Assembly: GCF_000160115.1 (NCBI RefSeq)
Contig: NZ_GG665866.1
Coordinates: forward strand, 918,825-982,824
Direction of reading: 5' to 3'
Source: Shuttleworthella satelles DSM 14600
Lineage (GTDB): Bacteria > Bacillota > Clostridia > Lachnospirales > Lachnospiraceae
Length of the DNA: 64,000 nt
This document shows, piece after piece, positions 23,615 to 31,694 of this stretch (the stretch's first letter is position 1; each line of letters opens with the position of its first letter). The notes under the pieces were generated by a model, which saw nothing but the letters and a program-made list of their open reading frames with translations, was not told where the DNA came from and searched no databases. The position numbers were made by a program, and so were the translations under genes.

Positions 23615-24800
23615 CTTCTCCTCCTTTCTCCAAAATTCCATTTCCTACAGTCTGCGTGTCCAATCGTCGAATTGGGACATCTCCTCCGGGGATCGGAGCC
23701 ATATTAAGAGCTGCTCTCCATTCATTGGGAGTCATCGCCCCCCTGTCGACCATTGACACCAAGCTGAGTTTTGTGGAAATTGACGCAGAATCCCAGGCAC
23801 TTGCTTCGAAAACAATTTTGTTCCCAAAAGACCGCTCCCGGCGTGTGAACAATTTCCTCGTGTATTCCCCGCCAAGCTGGATTAAAACCGGCTCGACCTC
23901 TGCGTCGAAATAAGCATTGTACTGTCCCTCTGAGAATTTCGATGACACGATCTCTGCATTCGTATTAAAAAGATCAAAGATCCTTTTTGTTGTCCGGTCC
24001 ATCTGCAGGGCGTTTGGCACATAGTCGGTCGGAGTGATTTGCTTTGCATCTGCTTTTGCGTCAACCGCTGCAACGCCTGTGCCGTTCGATGTGGCCAGAA
24101 AATTGTCTGCAAAATCCTTTGCCTGCGTTTTTAAATCCTCCGGCCGCATGCTGTTCGTGAAGCTCAAAAGCCAGCGAATCACAGAGCTGTTCTTGATCGC
24201 ATTCATCACCCCTTGATCCATCGTCGTGACGACATCAAGCAATGGCGTGAGCGCAGGTGCAATCGGTGTTCCGAAGATGTCGTTCTCGTTGAAATCCTGC
24301 CTTAGATGGATGATATCCTCGTATGGAAAGGTGTAGGCCTTATTGTTCATCATCTGGAATTCCAGCAAAAGTTGACCGTTCTTGTCATAAATTGCCTTGA
24401 CTGTTCTCCCGATAATGGGATAGATCTCAATTGGGCTACCGTATTCATCCCGAATGATTAGCGCAAAAGCGTTCGCATTCAAAATCAACTGAGTCGCCAT
24501 CTTCTCCTGCAGCATCTGCCCTGTCATAAGCGAATTTGGCTCTTCAAGCAAAAATTTAACCGCATTTGATGGATTGACAGTCATTTCCTTGTGTCCATCC
24601 TCAAACACGGTTTCTCTTATATGTTTTGCCAGAAGTTTCCCGATTGCTTTCACTTTTGGCCGTATGCAGCTCCTCACGATATCTGCGTCATAGATCTTTC
24701 CTGACCAGCTGATATAATTGTTTCCAACCTGTTGCATCAGCTCCACGCCAGACACTTGCTTCGCCGCAAACATACTTTTGATTTTTGATATAATTCCCAT
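23601..24800 (-). CDS. HK97-family portal protein
   Basis: The 399-residue protein forms the DNA-entry vertex. Typical segments are YISWSGKIYDADIVRSCIRP, EIYPIIGRTVKAIYD, DIIHLRQDFNENDIFGTPI and the C-terminal SMVDRGAMTPNEWRAALNM. The start at 24800 follows GAGGTGAAA. It lies between the large terminase and the protease. Confidence 0.92.
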   Translation of the reverse strand: MGIISKIKSMFAAKQVSGVELMQQVGNNYISWSGKIYDADIVRSCIRPKVKAIGKLLAKHIRETVFEDGHKEMTVNPSNAVKFLLEEPNSLMTGQMLQEKMATQLILNANAFALIIRDEYGSPIEIYPIIGRTVKAIYDKNGQLLLEFQMMNNKAYTFPYEDIIHLRQDFNENDIFGTPIAPALTPLLDVVTTMDQGVMNAIKNSSVIRWLLSFTNSMRPEDLKTQAKDFADNFLATSNGTGVAAVDAKADAKQITPTDYVPNALQMDRTTKRIFDLFNTNAEIVSSKFSEGQYNAYFDAEVEPVLIQLGGEYTRKLFTRRERSFGNKIVFEASAWDSASISTKLSLVSMVDRGAMTPNEWRAALNMAPIPGGDVPIRRLDTQTVGNGILEKGGEGGED

Positions 24801-24807
24801 TTTCACC

Positions 24808-26457
24808 TCAAATCAAAGATAAGTAATCTTCCCTTTTGTCTAAAAGAACTGTATAGGCATCCAGAAGAGATGCTGTCCCGTCAATCCTCTTGGTCTGTGA
24901 TCGTCCCTTGTTCGGCTGGATATTCCCGTTTACATCCGATTTGACGTAAGTATTCGCAAAGCACCATCGATCGATAGGATTTGCGTCATACACGATGTTT
25001 CCGGCCTGAAAGTCTGCCTTAAGATCCTTCATCGGTTGAGATAAGGTTACGGCCCCCTGGCGGATTGGGATCATCGTACTTTTCCCAAACTCTTGGCAGA
25101 AAAGAGACAAGAGACTGTCATCAATATGCCAAGGATCATACCCAATATACAAAGGCCATATGTCTTCCTTATCTCGCATTTCTAAAAACCAGTCAAGAAA
25201 CACCCGCTTATGGACTTTATTCCCTGGCACTACTCGGATCAATCCTCTACTCTCCCAGATGTCATAAGGCACATCGTCCGGATGGTGCCGGTCCTTTGTC
25301 ATGTCGAGCTTGGATTGTGGAATCCAGTACATGGATTTTACATAGATTTTAGGATCATCCGGGCGCATGCCTATAAGCTTTGCACTGTTCAAGTCAATGC
25401 TATCGGCAGCATCCATTCCACCGATTGCATATTTGAAATTTATTTCTTCCGGGATCTTCTCGTCATTGGCCAGCTCGTCCCAAGATAACCATGCGGCATC
25501 GGCATTCTCTTTCAAGTTGAAATCCTTGACTAAGACGGTCGGAAGGAAGGTGTCATCAGACTTCCCTTTTCCCACGCATCCCTCAAGGAATTCCTTACTC
25601 TTGATTGTGCCTAGCCCTGGATTAGCCTTGACCCATTTTCCGGGCTGATTCCACTCATCCCTTTTGTCCAGCTCATATATGATCGGCAGAAAGCGCTCGT
25701 CTTTGATCGTCCCTTCAATCACCCCCTTTGCATACTCGTACTGACTATCGAAAATTGATTCTCTAACAAATCCGCTTGTCGTGATGCACCAGAGCATCGG
25801 CTGAGATCTGGAGGACATCGACTGCTTCATCAAATCGTAGACGTCACGATTCTTAATCGCCGCCAGCTCGTCGATTACGATGCAGTGGCCATTCAATCCG
25901 TCCAGACTGTTGGTGTTGCTTGCCAGGGGCTTTATAAATCCCATGTTCACATCGCAATATAGATCGCTTTGACGTTTCCGCACATGCTTCGCAATCGTCT
26001 TTGACTGACGCACCATGTTGACACATTCCGTGAATCCCTTCATCGCCTGGTCTCTTGCGGTAGCGATTTGATAACATTCGGGGGCGCCCTCTTTGTCAGC
26101 GATAAGCATGTAAAGCTGAATCGCCGAAAGAAGCGTTGTTTTCCCGTTTTTTCGACCGACAATATTCAATACTTCTTGATATCGCCGGTGATCGTTGTCA
26201 TCCAAAAATCCATATGCCGCCTGCAGCATTGCCTTCTGGTAGAGTTCAAGTTTCAGAAAATGTCCTGCCTGCCCTTGAGATTGTTTGCAAAATTGCTCAA
26301 TAAATTCGATTGGCCGATGTGCACGGTCATCATCAAAGTGCCACCTGTCTTGATGATGGAGATCCTCTAAGAGCCTTTCATACTCTCGTTTTAACTTCTC
26401 GCACGCTGCAACCTTTCCATCAAGGACAGCTGTTCCATACTTTTCTAAATCAGTCAC
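24808..26457 (-). CDS. Terminase large subunit
   Basis: The 549-residue packaging motor has an ATPase domain with the Walker A-like VGRKNGKTTLLSAI near residue 107 and CIVIDELAAIKNRD (Walker B), followed by a nuclease part with AIGGMDAADSIDLNSAKLIG and IGYDPWHIDDSLL. These match the HK97/lambda-like TerL_1 type. Its start overlaps the end of the small subunit by 8 bases. Confidence 0.94.
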   Translation of the reverse strand: MTDLEKYGTAVLDGKVAACEKLKREYERLLEDLHHQDRWHFDDDRAHRPIEFIEQFCKQSQGQAGHFLKLELYQKAMLQAAYGFLDDNDHRRYQEVLNIVGRKNGKTTLLSAIQLYMLIADKEGAPECYQIATARDQAMKGFTECVNMVRQSKTIAKHVRKRQSDLYCDVNMGFIKPLASNTNSLDGLNGHCIVIDELAAIKNRDVYDLMKQSMSSRSQPMLWCITTSGFVRESIFDSQYEYAKGVIEGTIKDERFLPIIYELDKRDEWNQPGKWVKANPGLGTIKSKEFLEGCVGKGKSDDTFLPTVLVKDFNLKENADAAWLSWDELANDEKIPEEINFKYAIGGMDAADSIDLNSAKLIGMRPDDPKIYVKSMYWIPQSKLDMTKDRHHPDDVPYDIWESRGLIRVVPGNKVHKRVFLDWFLEMRDKEDIWPLYIGYDPWHIDDSLLSLFCQEFGKSTMIPIRQGAVTLSQPMKDLKADFQAGNIVYDANPIDRWCFANTYVKSDVNGNIQPNKGRSQTKRIDGTASLLDAYTVLLDKREDYLSLI

Positions 26458-26803
26458 TTAAAAAAGCCATCAGTTCATCATCGGTGGCTCGTGATTCAAC
26501 TGCTGGCAGCATCGCGTCAAGTTGTTTCATTGTCCGCTGATACTGTGCGGACAAGCTGATATAGATGTCGGCGCTCGGTCTCTTTCTTTCGTAGGGCTCA
26601 AGACTGGCTGACTGGCGGAAGCCTTCGGTCCATCCATTTTCATCAAGATCCGCCTCCAAGTCATCAAGCGTCACTTTTTGATAAGCAGCCTTTTCTATCA
26701 TCCGCTCAGCGACTAGGCCATGCGCTCCGGATATTTCTTTGTATTTTGCTTTCATTGCACGGATCTCTTTTGCGATCCTTTTCTCTTTTTCTGTTTTTGC
26801 CAT
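26450..26803 (-). CDS. Terminase small subunit, P27-like
   Basis: The 117-residue helical protein reads AERMIEKAAYQKVTLDDLEA and YISLSAQYQRTMKQLDAMLP, in the style of P27-family small terminases that recognise the packaging site. It lies directly upstream of the large subunit. Confidence 0.8.
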   Translation of the reverse strand: MAKTEKEKRIAKEIRAMKAKYKEISGAHGLVAERMIEKAAYQKVTLDDLEADLDENGWTEGFRQSASLEPYERKRPSADIYISLSAQYQRTMKQLDAMLPAVESRATDDELMAFLSD

Positions 26804-26904
26804 TTTTCATTGATTCTCCTTGAAAGTAAGGGGGTGTCTAATTTTTACCAGTCAGTAAAAGAAACCTTCGGCACCGGTGCGGTGTTTTCCAACGCCAACC
26901 CGAT

Positions 26905-27225
26905 TTATGGGGGGAGTACCCTTGGATCACCAGAATCATCAAAAGAAATTTTCCTTCGACGCTCCATCTGTCTTCCGCAATATTGATGGAGTCTGTCATG
27001 ACAATCCTTGCAGACGTACTCAAGATTCTTCCAGTCCAAGGTCACCGAAGGATCATTGATCGTCTTAGGAGAGATATGCCTTCGGTGATGGACAAGAAAT
27101 CCTGCTGCCTCATGGCACTCTTCACACAAGCCTCCGTCAATCCCCCACCTATGCTTGATGTAACTATCCCTGCACTCATGCCAGGCTTTACTGGCATAGA
27201 ACCCCTTTGCATACCCATGAGCCAT
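26905..27225 (-). CDS. HNH endonuclease
   Basis: This 106-residue protein has GLCEECHEAAGFLVHHRRHI, then SVTLDWKNLEYVCKDCHDRL, giving two CxxC pairs and the HH...N...H nuclease core. HNH proteins next to the terminase small subunit are common in cos-type siphoviruses and assist DNA cutting during packaging. The start follows an AAGGCGGGG ribosome site. Confidence 0.9.
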   Translation of the reverse strand: MAHGYAKGFYASKAWHECRDSYIKHRWGIDGGLCEECHEAAGFLVHHRRHISPKTINDPSVTLDWKNLEYVCKDCHDRLHQYCGRQMERRRKISFDDSGDPRVLPP

Positions 27226-27542
27226 ATCGCCCCGCCTTCTTACCTAATGCACTAAAAAAGGACGCCATCCCTGACATCCTTTCACTCGTATATTGCAGCC
27301 CCACCGCTGACTTCGCAGGTCTCTGCCCACGCGCCCGCCAAACTAAATTTGACACTCCTCTTTCATTCGACATTTAGGCAATGGCTGTGCCCTGCTGCCT
27401 CATGAATCTCTTATCGCAATCATACTGGCCCAGATTCGAGGGGATATACGCATCAGAGGAATTCAAAGAAAAACTATTGTATATGGGCCAGTAATTATGT
27501 GAGTGGTTCTCTTTCGATTTCCACGTTATCATCTTACACCGG
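27226..27542. other. Non-coding gap with a 10-bp inverted repeat upstream of the packaging genes
   Basis: No well-supported gene is seen in these 317 bases between the late regulator and the HNH gene. TACTGGCCCA (27423-27432) and its exact complement TGGGCCAGTA (27484-27493) flank 51 bases. The gap is a plausible home for the late promoter and/or the cos site. Confidence 0.5.
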
Positions 27543-27980
27543 TCAAAGGTGTTTTTTGGTGTCGTCTTTCAGCACAGACTTTCCGAATTCATACAATGCA
27601 CGACCATGCAAATGCTTTACCCAGTCAAGAGAATAATTTAGCTTTCGTGCCACATCACTCAGAGAGAGCATGTCAACATATCTCATACAGAGAATCTGAA
27701 CATAATCTGTATTCCCCAAGCTCATAATCTCATCTATAATTTTTGCCCTGTGACGCGCTGTATCGGCTATGTCTTCTGCGATCTCCGCTTCAAGATCTGC
27801 CACCCTGACAATTTGCCTCTCTAAAGTATCTCCATTTGGAGAAGACCTTACTGGTTCTGATGAGTAATCCATACCAGAGATATAACCGATCTCCTCGTTC
27901 AACCTTTCAAGCTCTTTCTTTTTCATCGAGATTCGCATTGACAGATATCGAATTGTGAGAAGATACTCTTTAGGCGTCAA
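27543..27980 (-). CDS. Late transcription regulator, DUF1492/sigma-70 region 4-like
   Basis: The 145-residue protein has a helical N-terminal half (TPKEYLLTIRYLSMRISMKK) and a C-terminal sigma region 4-like helix-turn-helix (VQILCMRYVDMLSLSDVARK; SLDWVKHLHGRAL). Such ArpU/RinA-type proteins end the early operon and switch on late genes. A TTG start at 27980, six bases after GAGGAGG, matches the family start better than the in-frame ATG at 27995. Confidence 0.78.
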   Translation of the reverse strand: MTPKEYLLTIRYLSMRISMKKKELERLNEEIGYISGMDYSSEPVRSSPNGDTLERQIVRVADLEAEIAEDIADTARHRAKIIDEIMSLGNTDYVQILCMRYVDMLSLSDVARKLNYSLDWVKHLHGRALYEFGKSVLKDDTKKHL

Positions 27981-28236
27981 CTGCTGCCTCCTCATCCTGC
28001 TGCTTCACGCTTATCAATTTCCTGTTCTTTTTATACTTTGTCTTTGCTTTCTCCAAGGACTCCTCCCTGGTCACCTGTCCACAAGTAAGCATCACCATAT
28101 ACCGACCATAGGAAACCCCTTCGACCTTTGCCAGCATATCCACCTTTGTGATCCGGTCGGCCGCATTATACCGGTGCCACCACTTCACCCAAGTCTCTTG
28201 GCCGTCAGGATGGCAACAATCACTTTTTCGCATCAT
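27970..28236 (-). CDS. Small phage protein of unknown function
   Basis: About 88 residues (KSDCCHPDGQETWVKWWHRY; MLAKVEGVSYGRYMVMLTCG; KAKTKYKKNRKL). The start is probably the ATG at 28236, or 28233, just after GCGGGAGG; it overlaps the upstream gene. The helical pattern could be a helix-turn-helix, but no family is recognised. It overlaps the late regulator by 11 bases. Confidence 0.6.
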   Translation of the reverse strand: MMRKSDCCHPDGQETWVKWWHRYNAADRITKVDMLAKVEGVSYGRYMVMLTCGQVTREESLEKAKTKYKKNRKLISVKQQDEEAAVDA

Positions 28237-28588
28237 CCTCCCGCCTCTCATATAGATCGCTCGTACCGCAGACAACCTCTCTTTCCTCGTCGCTCATCTT
28301 ATAGCCATACCTCTCAAGTACGAAATAAAATGCGTGTACCTTCTTCCCTGTATCTGCCTTATATTTGCCATCACTCATCATCAGATTCGCAGCTCTCGCG
28401 TCCGCTTCTACAACACACATCATTTTTTCCAGCATACTTAAATTTTTGATTGTCTCTGCCGTATCTGCGCGATCCTCTTCTGTGATATTCCAACTCTCCT
28501 TCCCAGAGAAAAAGCTCACAAGTGTATTCTCCCCGACCAGACTATACCAACCGAGGATCTGATCAAACAACTCTCTTTCGATTTCCAC
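28220..28588 (-). CDS. Phage protein of unknown function
   Basis: The 122-residue protein starts at a GTG (VEIERELFDQILGWYSLVGE) and is mostly helical (TAETIKNLSMLEKMMCVVEA; VHAFYFVLERYGYKMSDEER). No motif or family is recognised. It lies in the early operon between the ParB-like gene and small late-switch genes. The ribosome site is weak, so the start is uncertain. Confidence 0.6.
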   Translation of the reverse strand: MEIERELFDQILGWYSLVGENTLVSFFSGKESWNITEEDRADTAETIKNLSMLEKMMCVVEADARAANLMMSDGKYKADTGKKVHAFYFVLERYGYKMSDEEREVVCGTSDLYERREDDAKK

Positions 28589-28657
28589 CGTGTCTTTTGG
28601 ACCCTTAATGTCTTCTGATATGATGTGCTTGATGAAGAGACTTCGCTTATCAGCCGC

Positions 28658-29572
28658 TTACCGCATGATTTCTTTGATCTTCTTCCCGTTCTTCCGCAGC
28701 TTTTCCTGACGTAAATCCCATGCGGTCTTCTCCCTCTTTTGCTTCTTGGCCTTGCGTATAAGATAAAGCCGTCCATATTGCTCCAAGTAAAAAACGTCTT
28801 CTGTTTTTTCTGGGATTTCAAACCTCTTGACATCACTATCAAGATCGAAACTGAGAATCGTCTCCCACTTATCAGAGTAGATTTCTCTCTCCGCGCCCTC
28901 TGGCGCCTTCTGCATGCCATGCTCTTTGAGCTTATCCGTCAAGATTTGCAGAGTCTCTTGCGCCTTTTCCTTTCTTTGCTCCCGTATAACCGCAAACGCT
29001 AAAGCATTCGAGTTTTCCGCTTCCTCTAAAATCTGGTTGCGCTTCTTTACGTCTTTGATCTTCTCCAGCTGGTAGAGATCCATGAGCGACAGTTGAAATC
29101 CTTCCTCCTGTTCCTTCGCTTTTAGGGCCTTGGAGTCAAGCTTAGCTATCTCCAGGCGGTGCTTGATGGTCGGTCGGCTGAAACCGGTCTTTTCGGCAAT
29201 GCTCGCCTCCGTCTCCCCCAGGTCAAGCATCATCTGGAAGCCATTGGCCTGCTCCCAAATGGTCAGGTCATTGCGCTGCATGTTTTCCTCTAGCATGATT
29301 GACACTTGCTCCCGCTCTGACAGGCCCTCTACAATCCTGCATGGGACCATCTTCACGCCGGCAAGTCTGGCCGCCGCGCATCTCCGGTGACCGATCAGAA
29401 TTGTGAAATTCCCCTTATCCCCTTCTTTTGGCATAACAGTCAAGTTCTGCATCAGGCCATTCTTCTTGATGGAATCTGTCAACTCTGCCAGATCCCCGAG
29501 ATCCTTTCTCGGGTTCCCAGGATGCGGGAAAAGGTGCTCTATGCTAATGCTTATCGTATTTTTGAATATCAT
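28658..29572 (-). CDS. ParB/Spo0J-like DNA-binding protein
   Basis: The 304-residue protein has the ParB N-terminal domain (HPGNPRKDLGDLAELTDSIK; ILIGHRRCAAARLAG; LEENMQRNDLTIWEQANGFQ) and a central helix-turn-helix (SIAEKTGFSRPTIKHRLEIA). The GHRR motif is part of the CTP/DNA-binding site in this fold. In phages such proteins may act in replication or plasmid-like maintenance; no partner ParA is present. Confidence 0.88.
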   Translation of the reverse strand: MIFKNTISISIEHLFPHPGNPRKDLGDLAELTDSIKKNGLMQNLTVMPKEGDKGNFTILIGHRRCAAARLAGVKMVPCRIVEGLSEREQVSIMLEENMQRNDLTIWEQANGFQMMLDLGETEASIAEKTGFSRPTIKHRLEIAKLDSKALKAKEQEEGFQLSLMDLYQLEKIKDVKKRNQILEEAENSNALAFAVIREQRKEKAQETLQILTDKLKEHGMQKAPEGAEREIYSDKWETILSFDLDSDVKRFEIPEKTEDVFYLEQYGRLYLIRKAKKQKREKTAWDLRQEKLRKNGKKIKEIMR

Positions 29573-29594
29573 ATTTACCCTCTTTTCTCTTCAT

Positions 29595-30017
29595 TCAGTT
29601 GAATGGAAGCTCCTCTTGCATCTCGTCCGGAACAGGAGCAAATCCATCAGCCCCTATATCCTGCTGCCTCGTGCTCTCTTCCTGCCTCTCCTCTGCTGCC
29701 TTCTTGGACTCCGCGAACTCGATGTTGTTCACTATCACCTGGAAGCCATAGACCATTTGTCCGTCCCGGTTCTGATAATTGTTATTCTGCATTTCGCCGT
29801 CTAAGACGACCTTGGTCCCCTTTTGCAGGTACTTCTCGATAAATTCCCCGGTCCGACCAAATGCCGTGCAGTTAAAGAAGTCCGCCGCTGGGCCATCCTC
29901 ACGCTTGTACCTCCGGTCGACAGCCAGAGAAAATCGGGCAATGCATGTGTTATTAGGGCCTCCGTATCTTATCTCCGGATCCCTGGTCAATCTCCCCATC
30001 AGTATCAGCTTGTTCAC
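29595..30017 (-). CDS. ssb: Single-stranded DNA-binding protein
   Basis: The 140-residue OB-fold protein starts MNKLILMGRLTRDPEIRYGG, includes FFNCTAFGRTGEFIEKYLQK, and ends in the acidic tip EELPFN that docks repair and replication partners. The GTG start follows GAGGAGCGC. It belongs to the prophage replication module. Confidence 0.95.
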   Translation of the reverse strand: MNKLILMGRLTRDPEIRYGGPNNTCIARFSLAVDRRYKREDGPAADFFNCTAFGRTGEFIEKYLQKGTKVVLDGEMQNNNYQNRDGQMVYGFQVIVNNIEFAESKKAAEERQEESTRQQDIGADGFAPVPDEMQEELPFN

Positions 30018-30032
30018 TCTTGCGCTCCTCTC

Positions 30033-30242
30033 TTAGAACTGTCCTTTTTCAATTCTCATTTGCAGCACTACCCGATACTTCCTCATTGCGCATAGTTGCG
30101 CCTGCATGGATATCTTCGTTTCCTCGTTGATCTCATTCTCATTCACGAAAAACGCCAACCTTGCAATTCTCACATTCAGATTTCCAAGCTCTTCCAGGCG
30201 ATCATTCATCCGTCGAAATTTTGCGGTCTGTTCTTGTGTCAT
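30033..30242 (-). CDS. Small helical phage protein of unknown function
   Basis: About 69 residues from the ATG at 30242 (MTQEQTAKFRRMNDRLEELG; RIARLAFFVNENEINEETK). A longer reading to 30416 overlaps the next gene fully and is unlikely. It is predicted to be helical with coiled-coil character and lies just upstream of ssb. Confidence 0.6.
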   Translation of the reverse strand: MTQEQTAKFRRMNDRLEELGNLNVRIARLAFFVNENEINEETKISMQAQLCAMRKYRVVLQMRIEKGQF

Positions 30243-30276
30243 TCTGTTTTTCTCTCTGCCTTCATGGTTTACTTCT

Positions 30277-30561
30277 TCACAGCAAGTTTTTCCCATAGCG
30301 CCGTATAAAATCCTCAATTGTTGCTCCGTAATAAAGCAACCAATGTGCTTCCGCGATCTGTTGGAGCAAGATATCATATCTTCCTTGGTCATGTAGGAGC
30401 CGGTGGCACTCCTCACAGAGCCTTACTGTCAAACCGTCCTCATCAGCTAATCTCCTGTTACTGGATCCATGCCACATATGGTGCGTGTGATCTGCCAGCC
30501 TGCCACAAATGAAGCATTCACTCTTCTTCTGCGGGATGATGCTTTTTCCAGTTCCTGTCAT
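30277..30561 (-). CDS. Zinc-binding HNH-like phage protein
   Basis: The 94-residue protein has CFICGRLADHTHHMWHGSSN and LTVRLCEECHRLLHDQGRYD, two Cys pairs and a histidine cluster laid out like a short HNH nuclease or zinc-finger protein. It starts at 30561 after GGAGAGAT and overlaps the end of the upstream gene by 44 bases. The catalytic state is unclear. Confidence 0.65.
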   Translation of the reverse strand: MTGTGKSIIPQKKSECFICGRLADHTHHMWHGSSNRRLADEDGLTVRLCEECHRLLHDQGRYDILLQQIAEAHWLLYYGATIEDFIRRYGKNLL

Positions 30562-31027
30562 ATCTCTCCATCATCTCCTTAAGTTCTCTAGGCGTCAGCG
30601 TCTCTACTCCGCTATCCTTTGCCTGTGCCACTGTAAGCTCGATCAAGTGGCTCATCTCCCTTGTGTCGTAGGTGTGAGAACCTCGCAAAAAGCAAAACTT
30701 TGAGTAGGCGCATCCGTCTCGGTACGACTCTCCCAGCGGATAAACATGGATTCCTTCTGCATCAAGCATGGACTCCAGATTTTCCGCCTTTGTCTCAAAG
30801 GTCGGTATCTTGTCCTTGTCGTACTGGTAGTACATGCAATCACGGATCAGGGAATTCTTCACATGGTTTGCGCTTACCCTTTCCACATCTGCAATTTTCC
30901 CGACCAGGACATGAAAATATGCGTTTGCACTAAGCGACCTTTTGCTTCTGTGCTCTTTGATCTCAAACCGCTTGCATGGATCTTGATCCATCAGCCAGGC
31001 TACAATCTTTTTTGTCGTCCCGATCAT
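30518..31027 (-). CDS. NinB-like phage recombination protein (tentative)
   Basis: The 169-residue protein from the ATG at 31027 (MIGTTKKIVAWLMDQDPCKR) carries KRSLSANAYFHVLVGKIAD, a pattern seen in NinB/Orf-type recombination mediators, and ends with a helical segment (PRELKEMMERYDRNWKKHHP). It lies within the replication module. The family assignment is from memory of the N-terminal pattern and is not firm. Confidence 0.5.
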   Translation of the reverse strand: MIGTTKKIVAWLMDQDPCKRFEIKEHRSKRSLSANAYFHVLVGKIADVERVSANHVKNSLIRDCMYYQYDKDKIPTFETKAENLESMLDAEGIHVYPLGESYRDGCAYSKFCFLRGSHTYDTREMSHLIELTVAQAKDSGVETLTPRELKEMMERYDRNWKKHHPAEEE

Positions 31028-31037
31028 CGTTATTCCT

Positions 31038-31694
31038 CTAAGCCTCCGCAATTCCCGAATGGAGCTTTCGGAAGGTTCGCATATGCTCTGTGATCTGCTC
31101 CACTGTGGCAAGCTCTCCCTCAGGCTCATTTGTCGTCTCTATCGCCCGTGAAGCATCCCCTGACAGGCTCTCGGCGATTGCTTGCGTATAAGGCCTCAGG
31201 TTTTCCGGGAGCTTTGCCTCTTCCCGCACTCGGGCCGCCACGGTCCTGAAGTTTCGGATAAAGTGAGACTGTCCCACACTCTCCACTGTGTCAGCATCCA
31301 TCATGGCCCACTCCCTGAGATTCCCCGGAGCTCCAACTGCCTTTCTAACCAGTGGTGGGAGTTTGTCGAATTCCTCCTCGCTGTAGTATCCGGCTCGACC
31401 TATCGCCTTTCTCACCAGAGCCCAGGCTTCTAGCTCCGTCATGTCGCTTTCCGCCGGCTTCTTGGCTTTTTGGATCCCGTCAATCACTTGCCCGGGAGAG
31501 GGTGGGAAACCGGAGGTGTCGTTTGTCAAGCAGACCTTAAGCCCCTGCGACGCCTCGGCGTAGTTGTAATGCTCCAAGACCATATGCCAGGCAATGATCA
31601 TGTTTCGCGTCTCGGCATCCGTGTATCTGGCAAAGACACGTGGATAGGTGGCCTTAACGACGTAGATCAGCTTTGCAACTTCCTCTCGTGTCAT
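31038..31694 (-). CDS. Replicative helicase loader/inhibitor-like protein (G39P-type)
   Basis: The 218-residue protein starts MTREEVAKLIYVVKATYPRV, followed by AWHMVLEHYNYAEASQGLKV and a proline-rich turn (SGFPPSPGQVIDGIQ), as in the G39P family that loads the DnaB-type helicase on the phage origin. It follows the replisome organizer gene with a 4-base overlap, the usual order of these two genes. The start at 31694 follows GGGGAGATAAAG. Confidence 0.75.
   Translation of the reverse strand: MTREEVAKLIYVVKATYPRVFARYTDAETRNMIIAWHMVLEHYNYAEASQGLKVCLTNDTSGFPPSPGQVIDGIQKAKKPAESDMTELEAWALVRKAIGRAGYYSEEEFDKLPPLVRKAVGAPGNLREWAMMDADTVESVGQSHFIRNFRTVAARVREEAKLPENLRPYTQAIAESLSGDASRAIETTNEPEGELATVEQITEHMRTFRKLHSGIAEA

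Noticed and set aside
27188-27373. 61-codon minus-strand frame before the HNH gene
   Set aside because: It overlaps the HNH start, has no clear ribosome site and no recognisable pattern; it may be part of a leader but is not supported as a gene.
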